A DNA stretch of 64,000 nt from Spizellomyces sp. 'palustris' (taxonomy: Eukaryota; Chytridiomycota; Chytridiomycetes; Spizellomycetales; Spizellomycetaceae). Location of the stretch: positions 154,715-218,714 of the forward strand of contig QEAR01000033.1 in the NCBI GenBank assembly GCA_006535965.1, given 5' to 3'. The position numbers were made by a program, and so were the translations under genes. Below, one piece after another: positions 24,181-35,080 of the stretch (positions are counted from its first letter, which is position 1; the number at the start of each line of letters is the position of its first letter). The notes beneath the pieces were generated by a model that searched no databases, was not told the origin of the DNA, and saw nothing but the letters and a program-made list of their open reading frames with translations.

Positions 24181-24682
24181 AAATCTCTTCATGATGTTGC
24201 ATTTTTGGTTGTGATGTTGGTTTGCGTGCCAGTGTGTACCAATGTAAAACTCTCAATCTTGTTGCGGTTAGGATAGCAATGGTGTGTAAATGCGTAGAAA
24301 TTTGGAATGTAAGAAATTGTGAATTTTGCAAAGCTTATTGAAATGCTGGTTGAAACTTTCCATCACAGGACTGCTTTCTAAATAATAAGAGCGCGCCATC
24401 ACAAACGCTTTCCTATCATCTACAACATCCAAGATTGGCTTCGACCAGGAGTGAACGCATCGGGAAAGACTTGGCGTAGGTTTCAAAGAGGTTCGCGCTT
24501 ATCAGGGGTGATTGGGTAGTTGGGCACATCTTGAAAGGCATGGCGATCTCCACTTGCTTTCACTATCCCTTTCAAGTGGCAAAAACCAGCTATGCAGCGA
24601 GGGAGATTTCCAACATTTTCAAATCACTTGGATCTTGCCTAGTTCAATGCAGAAACACACGCCTTCATAAATCTGGACATTA
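24181..24682. repeat. Decayed direct repeat, copy B
   Basis: Longer partner of copy A (22573-22955), same orientation. The minus strand has a 72-codon open stretch (24486-24268) and neighbouring broken frames, suggesting a degraded coding sequence of unknown type. The extra 120 bases relative to copy A lie in the middle of the copy. Confidence 0.65.
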
Positions 24683-25001
24683 ATTATGGGGAATTACATT
24701 GTTAGTTGTTATATTATTCTTGAAGAACAGGAGAATAATATTGAACTCACATCATGCTCCAACTTTCGGTTCGCTCCTTTCAATACCGTATTAGCAGCCC
24801 CATAATCTCCTCTCCCAGAGGAGGAGAGCAGATCCCTCTTGTAGCCCTGTAACCTCCTTGAGCAGGGCAGATACTGACTGCCGTTGCAAATTGGCGGTTG
24901 GCGCTGAATGGGAGTATCCTCTTCCGTGACCGAGATTCTTGCGTTCTTGCTTTTATCAGAAACAGGGGTAAACTGACTTTTGCGCTTGATGACCTATGCA
25001 T

Positions 25002-25361
25002 CTATGAGCATTTGATGTCCCCTTTAGCGCCAGCTAGATGAGCAACATTCTCATGTGCCTTCAAGAGTAGCTGTAGATCCATTATTCTCTGTTCTCGGAC
25101 TTGGCGGCAGTATGAAAAGTATTTTTCCTCCACTCTAAAAGACAAATGTGTAAGACGCCTACGTGACGATGCCTCTGCACACAAAATGGTTCTTCGAAAC
25201 CTTGGTTCACAGCCATGATGCCCGGGATAAATAGCTTGGACAGTGTGCTTCACCAGCGGACTCGTGCAGGGCTGGGACGCCACCCAGTCTCCCCAGCAGG
25301 GATCCGGGTTTTCGTGAAGAAAGTCTTCTATTACAGGCTGCGGCGGGTTATACATCGTCAA
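25002..25361 (-). CDS. Hypothetical ORF with a frame-breaking 43-base duplication at its start
   Basis: A 119-residue frame with no recognised domain. Its 5' end overlaps a 43-base tandem duplication (25317-25359 and 25360-25402), so the same peptide start (MTMYNPPQ) occurs twice in different frames. Either the gene is young or decayed, or the ORF is spurious. Confidence 0.2.
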   Translation of the reverse strand: MTMYNPPQPVIEDFLHENPDPCWGDWVASQPCTSPLVKHTVQAIYPGHHGCEPRFRRTILCAEASSRRRLTHLSFRVEEKYFSYCRQVREQRIMDLQLLLKAHENVAHLAGAKGDIKCS

Positions 25362-25402
25362 GAAAGTCTTCCATTACAGTCTGCGGCGGGTTATACATCG
25401 TG
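25317..25402. repeat. 43-base tandem duplication
   Basis: Two adjacent units, 25317-25359 and 25360-25402, differing at only a few positions. The unit length is not a multiple of three. Confidence 0.85.
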
Positions 25403-26205
25403 AGAAAGGACGTGCGATGAAGGAACCGGCAAGAGTCGCGTTGCATGTCCGGAACTTACATTACTGTGGCGTGGCGCAGGGTGCCGTGCATGACCAGCCA
25501 AACATGCTTTTGCCATCTGCCGTCTCTCCAGCCCCCCCATACATGTATCGTCAGAAGAGTCGCAATTTAATACCTAACGGCGAAGAACACATCGATTTGT
25601 TGTGATTCGACCAATGTATCCCAAAGAAACTTCAAAAGATGAAGTTAACTCCTATCCACAGTGTTGGTTCCAGCCATTACATAAACTTGGTAGAGACCAT
25701 CGTTCTTGTAGATGAGCAACAAAGGGCTCTTAAAGAGTTTACATAAGACGTAAATTGCGGATCGGCCCGTTAACAGTGTTCTATTTAGATTGAGGGTATG
25801 ACTGCCGTAAGCAGCAATTCAAATTTCGAACCACCAGAGCGCAGCACACTTCTCCAACTCCGACTGACCGCGGAAAACGCGCGTAGCACACGCAGTCTTA
25901 TCCTGCGCAATGATCCGGGCTCATGCATGTGCAGCTTCTAAGATGTTATACGCGAGGCGGAACCCGCCCCTGAAACGTCGAAGTCCTCATTTATTCAGAT
26001 ATTGTGAAAAAGAAGACGTGGAAGCGAAGTGTGTCGGAAGGACTGGGGGGGTTCGGTAGTTCGTGATGGGTTCGTGTGTTTGGACCATAAATAGGACGGA
26101 TACGAGTGGGAATTCCCTCGTAGAGTTTGTGTGTTTGGTGTCGTCTTATTGGGTAGAGAGTTGCAAAATACACACCACCTCTTGTTCCAACCAGAAGAAG
26201 CAACC
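25403..26205. other. Intergenic, no gene recognised
   Basis: Only short frames on both strands. The last 100 bases form the presumed leader of the secreted protein starting at 26206; a TAAATAGG-like motif near 26089 could serve as a weak TATA element. Confidence 0.5.
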
Positions 26206-28950
26206 ATGAGGATGCATTCCCGCATCACGCCCACCCTTTCCCTCCTCCTTCTCCTCTGTTCCGCAGCCATGACACTGGCCCACCCCACCCGTCTGCATGG
26301 GCGAGGCATGTCCGGCGGTGACTACCCTTTTGCCTTGACACGGCTCATTGGTCCCGATGCCTGTCCAAACTTTAGCTGGACTCGCAATACACCTATTGCA
26401 GCATTTGGTGCTGATCCTCGTGGTGCACAGAGTATTTGTGGGAGGTGTGTCAGAGTGTCGAGTACGTTTACGGGTTTGAATGTTGTTGTCAGGATCGTGG
26501 ATGTTACCAAAAAGGTTTGTTTTCTCTTGCATGCAATGGCACCTGTATCGCGAAAGTCACAAAACTCATTGATTGTCCAAACTTTTGCCAAATAGATTCC
26601 TCGTGGGCGATTGGTTCTTTCCCCTGATGCATTGGAAGCCCTTGATTTGCCCTCCAGCACCAGCGTCCATCTGAAATGGGATGAAGTCGCCTGCCCTATC
26701 GACGAAACAAGCAAAAACGCTCTCGTTCAAAACCAACTCACTAAACGCGATCCATCTGCTGTTGTATACGAGTATGAATATGGTACCCTCCCCACCGACG
26801 TCCCCTTTGAGAAACTCGTCGAAGCAATGAACAACCCGGACCGAAAACAACTTGTCAAGCGCCAGAGCGCGAGTCCCCCGTTTGAGACTCTCAAAATCTT
26901 CATTCAAGCTACGGATGCGCCGTGCACGCTTTCTAGGTCAACTACCACTGCCACGCGCACGGCAACGGGCCTGACGACAACAGTTGAGGCCACCACCACT
27001 GCTGTGGAAACCACCACGACAGAGGAGATCACTCGGACGATTACCATTCCTGGTGGAAATGAGGGCAGTACGCCCCCGACACGCACCGTTCCAGCAACCT
27101 TGACGTCCATCACGACCACAACAACAGCGGAAACGACCACAGTGGCTGAGACTACGTCCGCCCCTGTTGAGACAACCACTACCACGACTGAAGCTGTGAC
27201 TACTTCTTTGGAAACCACTACCACTGAAGAGGAAGTGACTCGCACCATTACCATCCCTGGAGGTAATGAGGGAAGCACGCCTCCTGCTCGTACCACGACC
27301 ACCACTGCTGAAACGACCACTGCACCCGAGACAACTACCACTACCGTGGAAACAACCAGTGTAGAGACTACCACAATAGCTGAGACAACTACCACCGTTG
27401 AAACCACTACTACTGAAGAGGAAGTGACTCGCACCATTACGATCCCTGGTGGAAATGAGGGCAGTACGCCCCCTGCGCGAACCACGACCACTACCACGGT
27501 CGAAACAACCTCTGCAGCAGAAACAACGACGGCAGCAGAGACAACCACCACTACTGTGGAAACAACTACAACAACAGCGGAGACAACTACCGCGGTCGAG
27601 ACGACCACCACTGAAGAGGAAGTGACTCGCACGATTACCATCCCTGGAGGCAATGAGGGAAGTACACCTCCAGCTCGAACCACGACAACCACTGCTGAAA
27701 CGACCACGGCAGCCGAGACTACTACTACCACGGTGGAAACAACTACTGCAGAGACTACAACAACCGCGGAGACAACTAGCGCGGTCGAGACGACCACCAC
27801 CGAGGAAGAGGTCACGAGAACCATTACCATCCCTGGTGNNNNNNNNNNNNNNNNNNNNNNNNNNNNNNNNNNNNNNNNNNNNNNNNNNNNNNNNNNNNNN
27901 NNNNNNNNNNNNNNNNNNNNNNNNNNNNNNNNNNNNNCTGCTCGTACCACGACCACCACGACTACCGCCCTTGAAACCACAACGGCAGCGGAGACCACCA
28001 CTACCACGGTGGAAACAACTACTGCAGAGACTACAACAACCGCGGAGACAACTAGCGCGGTCGAGACGACCACCACCGAGGAAGAGGTCACAAGAACCAT
28101 TACCATCCCTGGTGGTAATGAAGGCAGTACGCCCCCTGCTCGTACCACGACCACCACAACATCCACGTCGGCTGAGACCACTGTCGTGGAGACGACTACC
28201 ACTGTCCCAACGGAAGCCACGACTACTACCACTGCTGTGGAAACCACCACGATGGAGGAAGAAGTGACGAGGACGATCACCATCCCTGGTGGAAACGAGG
28301 GAAGTACACCTCCAACTCGTTCTACCACAACAACAACAACAACAACAACCGTGGTAGAAAGCGAAACGACGACAACCCAAGTGATAACAACCGAAACAAC
28401 CACGACGGAAGCAACAGCTACGTTGACTATCCCCGGTGGAAACGAAGGCAGCACACCTCCTACACGCACCGTCGCACCCTCAACCACCACCATCGCACCG
28501 ACACAAACCTGTCTCCCCGCCCTCCCTCCACCACCCCCCTCTGAAAACGCCTGCACAAGCTCCCTTACCATCCTCCCCAACTCCTTCCAAACCAACGCAG
28601 CCTATTCCCAAATCACATTCAATATCACCCTCCAAAACACCGCACCCGTCCTGAACGGATTCTGGGCCTCCCTCCGCTTCTGTACACCCGAACCGTACAT
28701 TGAGGACCTCTCTGGTGCCCAAATCATTGCGGGGAGTTTCAAAGCCCCTGGGAACCCATTCTACCTCTTGACTGCCACCCCCGATTATTTGAGCGCCGGA
28801 TGGATGCTCGGTGATCCCGCCCGAAGCTTCTTTGTGACCGTCAAGTGGCCCGCTGGAATGGATATCAGTGATGGGCTTGTATTCTCGCCGTCTTTGACGG
28901 TGTGGTGTCCCGTCAGGACGGTGTTGGGCTGGGGACCTAATGACCCGTGA
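26206..28950 (+). CDS. Secreted protein: RlpA/expansin-like double-psi barrel, Thr-rich repeat stalk, C-terminal globular domain
   Basis: Two exons, 26206-26514 and 26596-28950, with a phase-0 intron of 81 bases. The N-terminus is a signal peptide (hydrophobic run LSLLLLLCSAAMTLA). A short cysteine-bearing barrel domain follows, with SICGRCVRVSS, VVVRIVDVTKK and RGRLVLSP, features of RlpA-like double-psi beta-barrels (barwin/expansin relatives). Then comes a Thr/Glu-rich, mucin-like stalk with eight occurrences of a TxTIPGGNEGSTPP-type motif, one cut by the assembly gap, and a Pro-rich hinge. The last ~150 residues contain CTSSLTILPNSF and WASLRFCTPEPY; I do not recognise this domain, though a carbohydrate-binding role would fit. 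Probably a cell-wall or extracellular-matrix protein. True length is uncertain because of the gap. Confidence 0.8.
27018..28480 (+). repeat. Tandem Thr-rich coding repeats
   Basis: Eight imperfect copies of roughly 150-200 bases, each a block encoding EEEVTRTITIPGGNEGSTPP-like residues followed by a Thr/Glu tract of variable length. Copies 4 and 5 are the most alike, consistent with recent unequal exchange or with collapse in assembly. Confidence 0.88.
27839..27937. other. Assembly gap (99 N)
   Basis: Run of 99 undetermined bases inside the Thr-rich repeats. The frame is open on both sides and 99 is a multiple of three, but the length may be an estimate, so the number of repeat copies is unknown. 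Confidence 0.98.
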
Positions 28951-29321
28951 AAACCTTTACAGGCGCCAAAATGAATAGGGGTGTACATAGTGTGGGTGAT
29001 AGTTTGAAAAACATGGCGAACCTTGTGAGTTTTATTGGTGTGATTAGAGGATCTTGACAAATACCCCCCTCCCCCCTAGAAAAGAAACCAACCCAGAGTG
29101 TTTTTATTTATTTATGGTGGATAGTGTGGAGGGTAGAAGACTGAGGAAAAAGGATATACGGAAAACCGCTAAATATGTACTTTGGTAAATTAACAAGTTG
29201 TGTGTCCAGTTAATGCTCGAGTCGTTTCCGTTCTGTGCTTGTTTTGCCCAAATTTCTGCAAACCCCGCAACTACATTCGTAACGGTGGGAGAGGCAAAAA
29301 CAAATAAACACATATTAGAAT
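28951..29321. other. Intergenic between secreted-protein gene and tRNA
   Basis: No gene seen. Contains the 3' flank of the secreted-protein gene and AT-rich sequence. Confidence 0.6.
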
Positions 29322-29395
29322 TGCCTCCTCCGCGATTCGAACGCGGGACCTTCTGCTTACTAGGCAGACGCTCTAACCAACTGAGCCAAGGAGGC
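29322..29395 (-). tRNA. tRNA-Thr (anticodon AGT)
   Basis: A 74-base cloverleaf, intronless. Acceptor arms GCCTCCT/AGGAGGC, D stem GCTC/GAGC, anticodon stem TCTGC/GCAGA with loop CTAGTAA giving anticodon AGT, five-base variable loop, T stem CCGCG/CGCGG with loop TTCGAAT, discriminator A. Identical to the tRNA at 43079-43152 on the opposite strand. CCA is not encoded. Confidence 0.97.
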
Positions 29396-30203
29396 ATTTT
29401 CTTAAGCAGACAGCATTATAATTCTAGAAGTGGCCACACGCTACACTTGTTGAGTTAGAGTTACTTCACACTTTATGGACAGTTCTTCGATGTGGATAAA
29501 AGTACATCTCTGATCCAGAGTAGTATCAAAAGCGCGGGTAGCTGTAAGGTAACGAGCAAGGAAGTCATGCAGCCTTGCTGGGAACAATACGAAAAGGAGA
29601 TCAGCTCCATCCGCACGTGCTCGCATCGCTTGTGGTTTCCATGTAGAAAGCTCTCTCCTGTGTTCAGGTTTCGTTAACCTGATGATGTAAAATCTGTCCT
29701 TGCCGCCATGCATCGATCCTCCTTTTGTACCACGGACGGGAGTCACGACCAGACATATGCGACTTCAATTCTTTATCGCATCTTACAAAGAATCAATAGA
29801 GAGCTAGTAATCTGCCCGAGCCAATGCAAAGCTGCAAATTTCGTTTAGTAGAAATGCCCTCGTACATGATTATATCGGTAGCTTCCCACATATGCTGGTA
29901 CTCAAATGTGACCTTGTCCAACTGTGTATTAAATATTCCCAGAGCGTAAGCTGAATGAAAACGTGGCATGATTATTGACTGGAATGGCAAGAAGGCAATC
30001 GATCTCATCGGGCGCGCATCGCAAAGCCCCGTGGGTACCAGGAATGGATCTCGTCATATCTCACTCTCTCTGGCTTGTATCTTAACTAAACCATGCCAGC
30101 AAATTTGATGGCGAACGCCCGACGTTTTCACAAATTAAAAGGGATTAAGTTACGATGCTGGATTTACCACGTCGTCAGTAGGCTGGATAGTAGATGTGCA
30201 ACG
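29396..30203. other. Intergenic, two unassigned minus-strand frames
   Basis: Minus-strand frames at 29746-29441 (101 codons) and 30008-29793 (71 codons) could be exons of one small gene, but neither resembles a known protein and no join could be supported. Nothing else is seen. Confidence 0.4.
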
Positions 30204-30215
30204 AGATATAAAAAA
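30204..30215 (+). promoter_or_regulatory. TATA-like box upstream of the splice-signal array
   Basis: GATATAAAAAAG, followed by a CT-rich leader containing two copies, 38 bases apart, of a CGTTCGCTCGCTCTTCTGCTAC block (30279 and 30317). The first GTAAGT-type donor comes at 30443. The layout resembles the TATA plus CT-rich repeated leader of the gene at 20482. Confidence 0.4.
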
Positions 30216-32530
30216 GAGTGCCCACGTCCGTACCCAACGCTTCTTCCTTACGAACCTATTATTGTGGTGGGTTTCCTTCGTTCGCTCGCTCTTCTGCTAC
30301 TTTTTTTGCTTTCATTCGTTCGCTCGCTCTTCTGCTACTTTTTTGTTTTCATTCGTTCGTGGTCTACTACTTTTTGCTCTTTCCCTTCTCCTCAGACATT
30401 GACCTTCGGCGCAAGTGCAACCCTGTCGGTCGTGCGTAACAAGTAAGTCATATACCATTCCACTTACGCTTTCGTGGCATCCGTTGGTTCCTCAAAAGTC
30501 GACATTGTCCGTTTCTTTATCTGTAGGTATTTTCAAGGATACCATACAATGCCGAGAAACGACCGTCAGTGACCTTCACCTTTGAGGTACCATGTTTCCC
30601 ATGCCATCGTATTCCCCGTCTCCCTCCTAACGGTTCCATGACTTTAAGGACCATGAGAAAATAAACGAAGTTGCAAAAGGCAAGGCCGACGATGGAGTCC
30701 ACCCCTGAGGTAACTTCCACCTGCCATATCTACTTCCATTCGAAGTGGTCCCACTGACATATGTATCAGTCTATAAAGGAGGGAAATCAATATTCGACGC
30801 CGAGGTACCGTACCTACCCTTTCCTGCACATCGTCGCATCCCGCTGCATTCCAGTTATTTGCTGTTCCCTCCGAGGAAGCATTAAGAAGAGCAACAAAGA
30901 TCAAATGCAGAATGAAGTGTTGATCGCCGGTAGTTCAACTCCACCGAGGTACTAACACCTTCCATCTTATCACATCACAAAGATCATTTTACTCACGCAT
31001 GCCCCGCTTCATTAAGTAAAGAAAAGGAAGAACGATTCCGATCAACGCAAAAAGAGTGTAGTGACGTTGCGTCTGCCAGGTACTTTGCTTTTCCCGACCT
31101 CGTCGCATGTCATCCTATTATTCGCGTTCCTCACCATAGGAAGAGTAGGAGACCGAGTAAACGGATGAGAAGGCCAAGGAGGACCTGAGGTTAGCTCGAG
31201 GTACCAACCAGCGTCCCTATTCGAGCGCATTTCGAATCAACTTTCTTACAGACTTTCTTCTTGGTTCAGGATAAATCAAGGGCGCGACCGAGAGGATGCT
31301 GGATATCGCCCATTTCGCTTGAAGGTACAACCAACTGCTCTAGTCTATGTCACCTACCATTCTGAGCAATACAGCATCCGGTGCACAGCCGACAAAGCAC
31401 AGGAAAATTTGAAAGCTCAAGGTGCTCACAGGCATTTGCCCTCCATGGTAGCTATTTCTTTACGACTTCATGGCAATAAATTGCCATAATATTCGTCTTA
31501 CTCAATGGGGACCTAGGACTAGCGACTACAAGGACCACGGGAGAACGAGATGGGAACTATCAATGACATCGGAACCGAAGGTACAACTCGCCCATTCCCC
31601 GTTATCGTATTGGCGATCCTCACTTATTCTACGTTGCCATATTTCACAGTTCGTATAATACAGTAGGAGATCTAGGAACATAACAGGAAGATTCGTATAT
31701 TCTATTCCATGGTATGGCCTTACCTGTATCGTTACATGTAAAACAATGAGGGTTAGGGTTAGGCAAAGGTTTCTGACCGGGGATGCTTGAAGACCATCAG
31801 CAACGTGCACCTACCAGCAGATTTTCTACTTTGGCAGGTTCCTACGCTGTCTGCGTTTTAACTCCACTGCCCATGTAGAAGTTCCAAGGAACTGAAAACG
31901 ACTGATTGGCCGTAGAAAACCGGCGAACAACAAACTCCAAGGTAAGCTCAGCGGAATCCTAGGCCATCGCCTTTACCAACCTAACTTTGTTAGTTTCTTA
32001 ACGTCCAAAGAAAATTGAATAAGACTGACGAATTGGGCACCTGCCAGCAGCCGATTCCAGGTACGCTTTGTATTCAGGACTATACTATCTATGTCATTTC
32101 CCTAACCTAACGTAGCTAGTCAGGCGTCGCAGCAGGTTCAATGAACTACAAAGGGAAAACGGGGCCGATTAATGAGAATGCGCTCAGGTACGTGTACATA
32201 TCTGTTGTATTCTGTGACATTTGTCTGAACTGACCTCAATTGATCTCGGAAAAAATGGAAGAAGGCAGACGAACGCGAGGAACGCAGATCGTTATTATCG
32301 GACTCAAGGCACTCACTGTCCCAAATTTCGGACCCCGCAAATAATACCGTACCCACCATTATAACTTTAGCCTTGAAGAGAGGACAAACGAAGACCGGTG
32401 AAGGTAATTCTAGGAAGGAAACAGCCATGAGAAGCGGACAGGTATGGGCGTTCTCAAATTTACTCACATTCAAGCATGCCCTTTTTAATTCCTCCAACCC
32501 TATATTGCAGGAATATATAGTTAGAGACGG
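30216..32530 (+). ncRNA. Candidate intron-rich transcript with many tiny exons
   Basis: No long ORF exists here, yet 5'-splice-site-like AG|GTA(A/C) or TG|GTA signals recur at 30443, 30587, 30710, 30805, 30949, 31080, 31201, 31325, 31448, 31581, 31712, 31838 (GTTCCT), 31942, 32061, 32188, 32404 and 32442; the first fifteen are 95-144 bases apart (mean near 125). After each signal the sequence is pyrimidine-rich for 50-70 bases, often with a CTAAC/CTGAC-like branch motif and an AG, then purine-rich for 40-65 bases until the next signal. The units are not copies of each other. I could not chain the putative exons into one open frame, so a non-coding spliced RNA, or a gene with micro-exons whose acceptors I misplaced, are both possible. 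Confidence 0.4.
31748..31762. repeat. Short interstitial telomere-like repeat
   Basis: Just over two TTAGGG units (GGGTTAGGGTTAGG) inside the splice-signal array, same orientation as the terminal telomere. Another imperfect example in the opposite orientation is near 36558-36572. Confidence 0.6.
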
Positions 32531-32669
32531 TTTGCTTAGACATATAGTCCCTAACAGTGATCGATAGGAAGGATACGGGGAGGGCTGTTAGGCGGGATAG
32601 GACGGTTTTGGAGGGAGGAATATACAAGAGAGCGGTTCTTCGTTCAACATGCCGCATTATGGCGCCGAG

Positions 32670-32692
32670 GTACCGTATAATACCTCGGTACT
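32670..32692. repeat. Small palindrome
   Basis: CCGAGGTA and TACCTCGG separated by eight bases, a possible hairpin at the end of the intergenic region before the PrpF-like gene. Function unknown. Confidence 0.5.
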
Positions 32693-32830
32693 TCAGTAGA
32701 CATGCGGTTACAGATGGGATATGGAAAGGTTCTTGCCAAAGCCACAACCGATCGCTTCAGTAAGCAATAACACGTGAATAGATCGCAAGCCCGATTTGGA
32801 ATTCACCAACAAACCGCATCTTGGTGACCA

Positions 32831-34257
32831 ATGCAGCACCGAATTCCCGCAGCATTCTTCCGTGGCGGAACGAGTAAAGGCCTCTTTCTCCGATCACGCA
32901 CTTTAGCTCCATACCCTGCGTCCGTTCAAGATGACATTATCCTGGCTGCAATGGGATCACCTGATCCTGACGGACGACAAATTGATGGTCTAGGCGGAGG
33001 GATCAGCAGCTTGTCCAAAGTTGCTGTTGCTGGCAGTGTAGGGGAGGGTGGGCACGCCAAGGAGGGCAAATGGGATGTAGAGTATCGGTTTGGACAGGTT
33101 GAGGTGAAGAAAAAGGCTGTGGACTGGTAGGTGGCTAATGAAATGCTGGCAACTTGACCCGCGTTTATGTGCCGACACCTTTCTGTGCAGGTCAACAACT
33201 TGCGGCAACCTTGTCGCAGCGGTTGGGCACTACGCGATAGATGAGCGTCTTATTTCACCTTATACACTTTCCCATCTTGCCTCTCAGCACAACAATGTCA
33301 TACCCGTTCGCATATTAGCCGCTAACACAGGCGCGACCATGATTGCGCGAGTACCCATTGAGCGGTGTGAGCGGACTGGAGAAATCTTTGCGGCCACCGA
33401 GGGGAATACTAGAATCTCGGGTGTTCCAGGGACGGCTGCTGGTGTACATATCGAGTTTGTAGAGCCCTCTGGCGGTGAAGGAGTGCTGCCTACTGGAAAT
33501 GTCAGGGATGTGGTGCGATTGGACGACGGATTAGAGGTGACCTTTTTGAGAAGACGACAGAAATTTGGACGCATTGATTTCTCATCCACGTCTCGTTCTG
33601 TGCTATTAGGTGGAAGTGAGCATAATTGATGCCGGTTTACCGGCTGTTTTCGTTCGGTCTTCGTCACTCCCAGTTCCCCCTAGCACTTTTATGGATTCTC
33701 CTGCTGCCATAGATGCCAACAAATCTGTGATGGACATGCTTTCTAGCATTCGTACAGCAGCAGGGCATCTCACCCCGGGGCTTCAGAAGCTCTATTCACC
33801 GTCCGCACCCAAAATCGCGGTGGTGGGCCCAGCTACGCCATACACAACCACATCGTCTTCCCATGTAGTATCGCACGAAATGGATATATTCGCGCGCGCG
33901 GTCAGCGTTGGAAACATTCATCGCACGTTTCCGGCCACGGTACTCATGGCTGCTGGCGCAGGGGCGGGTATTAAGGGTACGGTTTTGGAGGGATGTCTCC
34001 AAAGAGGGCTAAAAGAGGACGTCCATGGTATTAAGTGGCTACGAGTGGGTCACCCCGCTGGCGTTGCTGAGGCAGGTGCAAGGATTAGAAACACCAGTCG
34101 ATGCGTATTGGAGTCTGTTGTCATGACAAGGACAGCGAGACGACTTATGGTAACTGCCTTTGATGTCCGATTAAAAGAGTCACGATCCGGGTCTCTAATT
34201 TTTAACGTCATGATCCAGGATGGACACGTTCTGGTGCCGCGGGCAACAATACCGTAA
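32831..34257 (+). CDS. PrpF-family isomerase (methylaconitate/methylitaconate isomerase-like)
   Basis: Three exons: 32831-33126, 33191-33536, 33610-34257; introns of 64 and 73 bases; phases close to 429 residues. The start (MQHRIPAAFFRGGTSKGLFL) carries the RGGTSKG signature, followed by GSPDPDGRQIDGLGGG, DWSTTCGNLVAAVGHYA (split by intron 1) and SIIDAGLPAVFV, all typical of PrpF. The family has a duplicated diaminopimelate-epimerase fold and isomerises cis/trans aconitate derivatives, in bacteria in the 2-methylcitrate cycle. Family members are usually 390-450 residues, so this one looks complete. The fungal substrate is not established; no propionate-pathway genes are nearby. Confidence 0.9.
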
Positions 34258-35080
34258 ATACCATTAGTGACACCTATTAACGTTACCCAATAATTCCCGC
34301 CACCTGTAAAGAGATTGTGTCCGACTCAATGTGAGAGTCTTTTGGGAAACCCAAGTTTAAAACCTTACTGATATCGAGCCGAGCACCAAAAGCAAGGATC
34401 AGGGACCGAATACCAGGTAGTCACGTGTGCGCGTTCACCTGATGGACTAAGCCCCCCTTGCCCACGAGCATGAAAAGGTGTTCAAAAAGTGTTCTCCAAA
34501 AGTGTGAAACTCGCAAGTTTTCCGTGTCAAGCTTAAAAACGAACTTGCCTCCGCACAAAGAGCCGCTATTTGCAAAAAATTAGGTGGTCATGGGGTGAAC
34601 TTATCGAATTAAAGGCAAAAGTTCCCTTCGCCATAGCCCCACTTGTTCATTGCGCACGTCAACAAATTGTCGCTTTTGTGCCGTCAAACCTTTTTCAACG
34701 GAGTAGCGTTCCTCCAGGTCGGGATTGGCAGCCGCATCCCCAGTTTTTAAATCGGCGGGTTTAACGGCTTGGTTCTCGTTGCCAAACTTTGAGCGAATCA
34801 TTCAAAAGTTGAATAGGACTGTTTTGCTGGATTTTTTTTTTCCTTGTCTTTTGAGTGGTAGGTGATTTGAATACTACCGTCAACCTTGGCGAGTGAAAGC
34901 TTTTTGCCATCTTAAAATTGCAAATTGCGTGTTCGCTATCGCTCAGCTACTTTGCCTGCGATTGATATTGATTAATCTTGTTGTTTAGCTTCCTTTTAGG
35001 TTGTTCCCTGGCACTTATCTTCTGTCGCCGGTTGACGTTGTCCGTTCCCTTGTCATTTTCGTCCACTTCACGTCGTCAAA
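34258..35080. other. Intergenic
   Basis: No gene recognised. The final 150 bases are the presumed CT-rich leader of the gene starting at 35081. Confidence 0.55.

Noticed and set aside
26904-28595. 563-codon antisense frame rich in Val/Ser
   Set aside because: It is the complement of the Thr-rich repeat gene: ACC/ACT codons read as GGT/AGT on the other strand keep stops rare. The sense frame has signal peptide, splice sites and motif structure.
29104-29397. Minus-strand frame beginning MPPWLSWLERLPSKQK, also seen at 42984-43205
   Set aside because: These are translations of the tRNA-Thr genes.
30093-30446. 117-codon frame with a hydrophobic leader as first exon of the splice-signal array
   Set aside because: The hydrophobic stretch comes from the duplicated CT-rich leader, is open in several frames, and does not join in frame to the next putative exon.
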